Origin: Corylus avellana
Lineage: Eukaryota > Streptophyta > Magnoliopsida > Fagales > Betulaceae
Reading direction: 5' to 3'
Assembly (NCBI RefSeq): GCF_901000735.1
Contig: NC_081541.1
Span: forward strand, 8,115,021-8,179,020
DNA length: 64,000 nt
The notes below the pieces were generated by a model. That model was not told where the DNA came from, searched no databases, and worked only from the letters and a program-made list of their open reading frames with translations. Position 1 is the stretch's first letter; each line of letters starts with the position of its first letter. Positions 56,408 to 64,000 of the stretch are shown here, one piece after another. A program made the position numbers and the translations under genes.

Positions 56408-58090
56408 ATGAGTCAAATTGTTGTTGTTAGGGACAAGGAGGATTCTCCTAAGAATGATGATGAATATTTAGACTTTCACATGCCTCCAGAACCATGTAGT
56501 TTTGGTGTAAACCTTCCACCCATTGGAATGAGTATAAGTGGTCAAAGTCACAACAGTGATGCAATTACCAGAAACAAAGTGAGGGAGACACTGCGGCTGT
56601 TCCAAGCTGTCTGTAGGAAGCTTTTACAGGAAGAAGAAGCAAAGTCAAAGGAACGAAGAAAACCTAATAGGAGGGTTGATAAAAAACAATCAAAGATTCT
56701 CAAGAAGAAAGGTAAAGATGTTAACACTGGTGAAAAAATCTTGGGTTCTGTCCCAGGAGTTGAAGTTGGTGATGAGTTTCATTACAGGATGGAGCTTAAT
56801 ATTATTGGCCTTCATCCCCCAAGTCAGGCTTTAATAGATTTTATGAAGCATGATGGGGAGATCCTTGCAATTAGCATTGTGTCGTCTGGGGGCTATTTTG
56901 ATGATTTGGATAATTCAGATTGCTTGACATATACGGGCCAGGGAGGAAATGTGATGAATACTGATAAAGAACCCAAAGATCAGAAACTTGAACGGGGAAA
57001 CCTTGCTTTGAAGAATAGCATGCATAAAAGGAATCCTGGTAGGGTGATCCGTGGCTCTGAGTCCTCAAATGGAAAAGCATATATCTATGATGGGCTATAT
57101 CAGGTGGAGAAATGTTGGCAGGATTTGGGGCCACGTGGTAAGCTGGTTTTCAAGTTTCAGTTGCACAGAATTCCAGATCAACCAGAGCTTGCTTGGAAAG
57201 AAGTCAAAAAGTCCAAGAAATTCAAAGTAAGGGAGGGTCTCTGTGTGGATGATATCTCACAAGGGAAGGAGTCGACTCCCATTTGTGTTGTGAACACCAT
57301 AGATGATGAGAAACCTGCACCATTTAAATACATTACCAGCATGATATATCCTCATTGGTGCCACCCTCTCCCTCCTAAGGGTTGTAACTGTATTAATGGA
57401 TGCTCAGATTCTGAGAAATGTTCCTGTGCAGTCAAGAACGGAGGAGAAATCCCATTTAACTATAATGGGGCTATAGTTGAAGCAAAGCCCCTCGTCTATG
57501 AGTGTGGTCCTTCTTGCAAGTGCCCTTCTACTTGCCATAATAGAGTCAGCCAGCATGGTATCAAATTTCAGCTTGAAATTTTTAAAACCAAATCTAGGGG
57601 ATGGGGTGTGAGATCCCTTAATTCGATTCCTTCAGGAAGTTTTATTTGTGAGTATATAGGAGAGCTCCTTGAAGATAAGGAGGCTGAACGAAGAACCGGT
57701 AATGATGAGTATTTGTTTGATATTGGGAATGACTACAATGACAATTCTCTTTGGGATGGACTCTCGTCCCTTATGCCTGATGTGCATCCAACTTCCTGTG
57801 AAGTTGTGGAGGATGGTGGCTTCACTATTGATGCGGCAGAGTATGGCAATGTGGGGAGATTCATCAACCACAGTTGTTCTCCCAATTTGTATGCGCAAAA
57901 TGTCCTATACGATTATGAGGACAAAAGAATTCCTCACATAATGCTTTTTGCCGCTGAAAACATTCCTCCTTTGCAAGAGCTGACTTACCATTACAATTAC
58001 ATGATAGATCAGGTTCGTGATTCAAATGGCAATATAAAAAAGAAGAGTTGCTTTTGTGGTTCTGTAGAGTGCACCGGCAGGATGTATTGA
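56408..58090 (+). CDS. SUVH5/6: SUVH5/6-type histone H3K9 methyltransferase copy B, SRA-SET part
   Basis: First ATG is 11 codons after the stop; 560 aa. Domains: leader with NLPPIGMSISGQSHNSDA and VRETLRLFQAVCRKLLQEEE; SRA about 98-258 (GSVPGVEVGDEFHYRMEL, SIVSSGGYFDDLDNSD); pre-SET about 315-380 (GCNCINGCSDSEKCSC, CGPSCKCPSTCHNRV); SET about 385-515 (RGWGVRSLNSIPSGSFICEY, RFINHSCSPNLYAQN, ELTYHYNYMIDQ); post-SET SCFCGSVECTGRMY. All pre-SET cysteines and the NHSC motif are kept, so this half looks capable of catalysis. The usual ELTYDY reads ELTYHY in both copies. Alone it would be an SRA-SET protein without the long N-terminus. Confidence 0.88.
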   Translation: MSQIVVVRDKEDSPKNDDEYLDFHMPPEPCSFGVNLPPIGMSISGQSHNSDAITRNKVRETLRLFQAVCRKLLQEEEAKSKERRKPNRRVDKKQSKILKKKGKDVNTGEKILGSVPGVEVGDEFHYRMELNIIGLHPPSQALIDFMKHDGEILAISIVSSGGYFDDLDNSDCLTYTGQGGNVMNTDKEPKDQKLERGNLALKNSMHKRNPGRVIRGSESSNGKAYIYDGLYQVEKCWQDLGPRGKLVFKFQLHRIPDQPELAWKEVKKSKKFKVREGLCVDDISQGKESTPICVVNTIDDEKPAPFKYITSMIYPHWCHPLPPKGCNCINGCSDSEKCSCAVKNGGEIPFNYNGAIVEAKPLVYECGPSCKCPSTCHNRVSQHGIKFQLEIFKTKSRGWGVRSLNSIPSGSFICEYIGELLEDKEAERRTGNDEYLFDIGNDYNDNSLWDGLSSLMPDVHPTSCEVVEDGGFTIDAAEYGNVGRFINHSCSPNLYAQNVLYDYEDKRIPHIMLFAAENIPPLQELTYHYNYMIDQVRDSNGNIKKKSCFCGSVECTGRMY

Positions 58091-58204
58091 TGCAGAGTAA
58101 GAAGATAAGGTCTGATTTAAGGTGAAGAGGTAATTTTATTGCTTTTATATTTGTAAAATATGTAATGTTTTTATTGTTATTTCTATTCTTGCTCAAATTC
58201 TCGT

Positions 58205-58303
58205 GTAGATACAAACACGCCATTTATATGTAGATACAAACACACCATTTATATGTAGATACCAACGCACCATTTATATTTAGATACGAACGCACCATTT
58301 AAG
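58205..58303. repeat. 25-bp minisatellite, four copies, after SUVH copy B
   Basis: Unit like GTAGATACAAACACACCATT plus TATAT, four times with one to three changes. The region after copy A (about 49301) has one unit only. Confidence 0.85.
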
Positions 58304-58875
58304 TATGAAGTTCAAAATTGAGTCTCAAATTTGAAGGTTTTCCTACCTCTCCAGTTCTTCTCTCTCACCCATTTGGCAATGTTCTCATATTGGGAACATT
58401 GTTTTGCCACTGTTTACCACTTACGAGCTGTATCCCCCCCTTCACTTGTATTGAATTGTTAAATAAGAGGAAACTTCCAAAAAGGCTAATGGTGATCCCG
58501 TATATATGCTTATGCAGTACTGCATAAGCACCTGCACTTCTTTGAGGATTTGGGATAACTCCTTTCTTTTCATTGTATTGCTTTCTCATCCATCTTGTGG
58601 GATTTGTTTAAACCCAGGAATTGATTTATTAAGTTACCTTCTATATCTGCTTCCATTTAGGTATCACTTTGCAATAATTCTAGCAAGTTACTTGATAGAT
58701 ATTTATTATCAATCTTGGCTTCAGAATTTTTCCACTAGTTAAGAGGTATAATTAAAGTCAGTTTCATATGTGTTGTTATTGCCTTTTGCAATAATTTATT
58801 GTTATCATTGTTACTTGGATGGTGCCTTTAGGATGTATATTGCAATGGATAATCTGCATAATTGAGATGGCAAAT
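58304..58875. other. Spacer after SUVH copy B
   Basis: Possibly 3' UTR or downstream DNA; no gene or known element seen. Confidence 0.4.
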
Positions 58876-58879
58876 ATTC

Positions 58880-59300
58880 TCTTTTGAGCTGGTTCTATAT
58901 GTGTAAGAAAAGTGGTGAAACAGTGGAGCATTTGCTACTTCATTGTCGTTGCTTGTGATCTCGTCTTTAGTTGTCTCCATCACAAGTGTCCATTTGGGTT
59001 ATGCCCAAGTCCATGGTTGACTTGTTGGCTTCAGGGGATCGTAAATTTGGTGGAGGGGAGGGGTTTTGTTGCTTGGAGAGTTATTGCATCTTCTCTGATG
59101 TGGTGTGTATGGTTGGAGAGAATTAAGATGGCGTTTGAAGGCAAAGAGAGGTCAGTGGGACAGATTAAATCGGGATTTCTCAGGATGTTGTTTCAGTGGG
59201 ATTTGGTGCAACTGTCTTTTGGTTTTTCAGGCCCTTTTGTAGACTTTTCAATTCTGAGCTGCAATTTCTCTTTTATTTTTTTCTTATTTATTGGGTTTAC
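58880..59300 (+). mobile_element. LINE C-terminal fragment, plus strand
   Basis: Reads KKSGETVEHLLLHC at about 58905-58945, then, after frame breaks, FVAWRVIASSLMWCVWLERI and MAFEGKERSVGQIKSGFLRM (59060-59190), the zinc-binding tail region of plant LINEs. Opposite orientation to the other LINEs here and more decayed. Confidence 0.7.
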
Positions 59301-59434
59301 CTTTTTGGTACGTCATTTCCAGCTACATAGACTGCATCCCCTTACTCTTAATCAGTCATTATGACTTCTATATTTCATTTTTTTGATAAGTCATTTTTAT
59401 ATCTATGCTTGAAGGACTTGTCAAATCCAGTAAA

Positions 59435-59534
59435 NNNNNNNNNNNNNNNNNNNNNNNNNNNNNNNNNNNNNNNNNNNNNNNNNNNNNNNNNNNNNNNNNN
59501 NNNNNNNNNNNNNNNNNNNNNNNNNNNNNNNNNN
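59435..59534. other. Assembly gap (100 N)
   Basis: Exactly 100 N, a conventional length for a gap of unknown size. The frames that cross it are not real. Confidence 0.98.
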
Positions 59535-61569
59535 ATGTCAAATTGTGTTTTAACCAAAATAGGGAAAAAAAAAAAAAAAAAGTTGAAAATTTGGGACTTC
59601 AACAAACTTTTTTGTAATATTAAGATTGATAAAATAAAAATTTAAAATTTTAAAAAAAAAAATTAAAAAAAATAAAGGGCAAAAACATACTTTCCTCCCT
59701 AAATTTACATCTCTTTAGTGCTTATACTTCTAATTTTTTTAGAAGTGATATTTGACCTCCTTCAATTGCCACTATCACGATTAACACCCTCAGTCAATAT
59801 TTTTCACTAAACTGTGATAAACTTAAAAAAAATCAATTTCGTATAAAACAACCTTTGTCACCTTAAAATAAAATTAAGTATGGTGCACTAAGCCTACATT
59901 GATACATTTTAGATTAAATAATTTATATGTTGTTAAAATTTAAAATATAAATAGAATGTGGTAAACATGAATCGGTTTGTGGGTTTGTGGGGTTACTTAA
60001 TTGACACCTTCCACTATGCATATATCCTCAACTTCATACAATATTCTGAAGGCACTTGATACCCATGACCGTCAAAATCTTCGACAGGTAATAAAATAGT
60101 TGAGACATAAGTGATCAATTATGTAGAATGCCAATAATTGGTGGAAACTCCATGAAACCTCAACATGCTTATATTTTTATTTTGTAGATTGAGGGTATTG
60201 GCACAATGGCATTATTTGTCCCTAGATAAAGAATACGACAGATGTGATGCACTCCCGGTGTTATGTTAGGGTGGTCGGTCGCCCATATGTTAGGGTGGTC
60301 GGTCACCCATAATGAGATTTTTTTTTTTTTTTTCAAATTTTGAGTGTCAAAAAAGGCTCAAGTATTTTAAAAAACTTGAGGCAGAGATTTACTTTTCCTC
60401 AAAAGATACACCAAAATGCACTTTTTTCATTCATCCATTCATTTCCCCAAACCCAAAACCAACTTCATTGGTTTTATGCGATTTGTGTTGCTCATGCCTC
60501 TATGTTGCAACAGTCATAAACATGGGAGGATCCATGTTTGGGAACTTTCATGCCGAATCCATGTTTTATCAAATGATGAGTTCTATCTAACGAGGTTATG
60601 AGCTGTAGTATTACTTGTAAGGTCTTATGGAAGAAGTCCAGTCAAATAGATTTTTTTTTTTTTATTATTATTCAACCGTACTTCCTCATAATAACGTTAA
60701 AAAAAAAAAAAAAAAAAAAATCTATTTGTAGAATAGAAGTAATAATTATTACAAAAATTAAGGACCCAAAATGGAATCCGAAGCACAAAACTAAATATAT
60801 ATATATATATATATATAAAGACAAACAAACAGACTATTAGTATTTAGCATTCTCCGCTTGCAAACACAATTTCCAAAATCGAATCAAAATTAATACTAAT
60901 TTAATAAAAAATAATTGACCTTTTCATATATTTTTCTCGGTTCTAATGAAATTCATATATATAGGAAGTAGTCATGTCAATTAGATATTTCTTTCTTTCG
61001 ACCATCGTGCGTATATATAACGTAAAAGAAACTACTTCTACAACAAAAGTAAATAATACTATAAAAATTAAAACAAAAATTAGAGACAAAACAATGAAAT
61101 CAAAAGCACAAAACCACCAAAAAATAAAAAATAAATAGACTATTTATCATTCTCTTCGAACACGCCCCTACAAACACAATTTCCATAACCAAAACATTTA
61201 TAAAAAATAATAAAATAATAAAATAATAAAATAAATAAATAAATAACATATTTCATCAAATAAACTAATTACAAAATTAATTAACAACGATTAAAATCGA
61301 TCCTCAATATCTATCGATCAAGGAGAGAGATCCATAACTAATTGTGTGATACCTATTATATCTCAATACAAATAAAATTCATAAATTATGAGCATTTTTT
61401 TATAAAAAAAAACAAGAGCAAATTAAACATAAACAAATAATTTAACTCAACATTTAACGTAATCAAATAAATCATCTCCCCTGAGGTTCAATGCTTCATT
61501 ATGTCTTTAGTTTTTCGAAAGAGTTTATTTCTTTTACGTACAAACAATCAATATTTTGCTCTTAAAAAG

Positions 61570-61620
<51 letters not shown>

Positions 61621-63535
61621 AAAAATGCACGGAAATCCAAGTAAATCACATAAAACATTCAAATGAATTAAAATATAAGATATATTATATTTCAATATAA
61701 ATAAAACTCATATAATTTTGAACATTCGAAATGACAGAGCAAAATAAACAAAACATTTTTTTAATAAATATAAAATAAAACATAATCTTTAGATGAACGA
61801 AATCTAAAAAATTATAAATAAATTTAAATAAATAAAAAAAGAAAAACAAAAAAGGAAAACAAAAAGTTACATCCACATGGAATTAACATGCGTTGCAATC
61901 TTGATTAGAAATTTATATATTCATAATATATGCTCTATTGGTGTTAGAGCGGTTGTAATAAATAAATCGAAAATAAATTTAGTAGGCTAGATAACACTTC
62001 GATTCCTAAAGATGATATTCTAATAATTATAAATATTTAAAATTATAAATAATAATACTGCATTTCATAACCTTGTTGGAGGAACTCATCTTTTTTTTCG
62101 CAACTTATCTCAAAGATTGTTTAGAGTATAGAGTATTTTCATTAAGGTATTCACGATTTTGGTTGTTAAAGGGAAAAATACACTTAAACTCCTTGAACTA
62201 TCAACTCATTTGTACTTTAAACCCTAATGTTTAAAAAAGTGATACTTTATCTCCCAAAAGTATCTAATGTTGACACTTGACCCCCATAAAGTACACGTTA
62301 CTCTTGGAGTATTTTGAATTAACACTTTACCCCCCCGAAGTAACTAAGTTTTGGGGGATAAAGTGTGATGCTTTTGATAAGGTTTACTTAACAAGGTAAA
62401 TCCATATGAGATGGATGCCTTTGTTTTCCTTTTTCCCAATAAGAAAGATGGTGGCATCCTCATAATCACATTCTAACGTGGCGTATAAAATCTAAACAAA
62501 TAATATCAAATTAAGTATTCCTTTTAGAGAGAATGAGAACCAAAATGCAAAGTATCATTTTGTAGGGGCGTGGAAACAATTTAAATTGCAAAAAATAAAG
62601 AACAGTAAATGAAATTATTGACAATTAAAGAACCCGAAAGATGGTAGTCAGTGTATTGATCAACCTTCTCTTCTCCTCCTTTCCTTGAATGGCACTATAC
62701 AAACAAAATTTCTGAACACCAATTGAACATAAATAAAATAATCAATAATGACAAATGACAATGATAATGATTTCAATGATGTTTAGCCTTTTATGAGAAA
62801 TATCAGGCAAAGAATGCCACTAAATCTGTCATAGAGTTCAATTTTCTCAAATAACAAATGACAAAAATTGATATACGAAGGCCAAAATCCATGAAATTGA
62901 AAATTAATAACAGAATTCAGTGATTGATGGTGACAGCGACACTATTAAAAGAGTTGCAGAGAATAGTTAAACTAACTATTTTCACTACCAAAAATAGTTA
63001 ATTTGGTAATAGCCTCGACAATTCTCTTTTTTTAAAAAAAAATTTATTATTTATTTTTATGGATTCCACCGTTTACTGAATTCTCAAAGCCCATGTCTAA
63101 TTACCGTAACCAAGATGCAACACAGCACAGCAATGGCACTAAAAAATGGCACTAAGAGCAGAATGGGCGAGAAGAAAAAGAAAAGGGAGAGGCGAGGGCC
63201 TCTGGCCAGCGTGCGTGAGTACGTTGTTTTGAAAGTTTGCACCGGATGGAATTGTGGAAATGGTTATACACATGATTTATTTTGAAAAGAGACATGTGGC
63301 AAAGATATGTAATCCTATTAGATATTAGATAATGTGGGGATAAACAATGTTTGATGGCCGTTGAGATTGAGAAAGAAAGCAATTTGAAAAAAACACGTGT
63401 TTTGATTTTAAAATTTTAACGCTCACTTGTCAAATAAATTGAACGCCACGTGTCATGATATTAGCCTCTTCTACTTAAAACTTAAAAAAAAAAAATTAAA
63501 AATAAATTAAAAATAAAAAGTCAAACACAAAGTTT
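59535..63535. other. AT-rich intergenic region
   Basis: No gene seen. Contains half-MITEs: 59680-59830, and 62165-62400, which shares CTATCAACTCATTTG and GTTGACACTTGA with the element at 5366. Also a GGTGGTCGGTC repeat near 60270-60308 and (AT)n arrays at about 60797-60818 and 61571-61618. Confidence 0.5.
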
Positions 63536-63537
63536 CA

Positions 63538-63798
63538 TTTTTTTTTTTTTGAAAAAAACTTGTTGCATTATTATTGATAAAAGATCAGAAAGGTGGAGAA
63601 AAAACTCCAACAACAATCAAGAAGATAGAGCTAATTGATCTATCAAAACAATATCACTGATACAATCTGGAATTTCATCTCTTCATATTCTATCACTAGC
63701 ATGTAAGATAGTCATCTTCGCCAAATGGTGCCACCTCATTAGCTTCACAATTTACAAATGCACATGTCCATCTTGATATCACCTGCAATATATTTTGT
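63538..63798 (-). mobile_element. LINE RNase H-end fragment
   Basis: Minus strand has, across a frameshift, CEANEVA and HHLAKMTI, then DEIPDCISDIVLIDQLAL, which resembles the RNase H C-terminus of plant LINEs. It ends in poly(T) on plus. Flanks CACAAAGTTTCATTTT and GCGCAAAGTTTAATTT may be a decayed target-site duplication. Confidence 0.5.
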
Positions 63799-64000
63799 GC
63801 GCGCAAAGTTTAATTTAATATAATTATTTGTCAAATAAATAGAACGCCACATGTCAAGCTCTTAATTAGCCTCTCATGTCTAAAGCTCTCAGCCTCTCGG
63901 TCATTTATACATCCACTAATTTTTATTTATTTTTTCGTCCTGTAATTTTTAAAAATAACCCGAGCATTGCATGGGTACAAGCTTGTTCCCATAATATTAC

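Noticed and set aside
59361..59645. Frames crossing the run of N
   Set aside because: They include the 100-N gap and are artefacts.

Overview
The window is nuclear DNA from a eudicot plant. The genes have many short exons with GT-AG introns, spacers are AT-rich, LINE and MITE remnants are everywhere, and the proteins are plant types (leucine-pathway IPMS, PTI1-like kinase, plant defensins, SUVH methyltransferases, a SANTA-domain KNL2). The abundance of LINEs whose 3' ends read TTACTTATC followed by poly(A) is something I associate with woody eudicots such as Fagales; that is a weak inference. No prokaryotic, organellar or viral genome is present. One 100-N assembly gap lies at 59435-59534.

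Layout. 465-4284 (+): the last seven exons of 2-isopropylmalate synthase; the gene starts before the window. 7440-14080 (+): a PTI1-like cytoplasmic receptor-like kinase with a 5' leader intron. 15592-22861 (+): plant GEMIN2 (SMN-complex/snRNP assembly factor), four exons, 712 aa. 23190-31575: a duplicated block holding three small two-exon defensin-like genes on the minus strand (one broken), plus leftovers of GEMIN2 introns. 32888-34904 (+): a short SANTA-domain KNL2-type centromere protein, followed by a 218-bp tandem duplication and a near-perfect 103-bp-arm hairpin. 37612-40783 (-): GOT1-type Golgi vesicle transport protein, six coding exons. 44700-49185 and 54100-58090 (+): two tandem SUVH5/6-type H3K9 methyltransferase genes. 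Each is interrupted by one in-frame TAA between its N-terminal region and its SRA-SET part. 59535-64000: AT-rich spacer with MITE and LINE debris.

The genes do not form a pathway; they are ordinary neighbours. The parts worth attention are: (1) the defensin array, whose distal block still carries fused scraps of GEMIN2 introns and so records a duplication that once included GEMIN2; (2) the SUVH pair, with independent stop codons only 15 nt apart in alignment, a 646-bp tandem duplication over the start of copy A, and different repeat modules expanded in each copy; (3) the KNL2 3' end, rearranged by a tandem duplication and a snap-back hairpin; (4) a set of very small retro-insertions, some only a LINE tail of 18-33 bp, each with clear target-site duplications, one of them inside coding sequence and in frame. 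Exon boundaries were read by eye from splice consensus and reading-frame phase. The CDS lengths of IPMS (partial), PTI1-like, GEMIN2, KNL2 and GOT1 all come out as whole codons.
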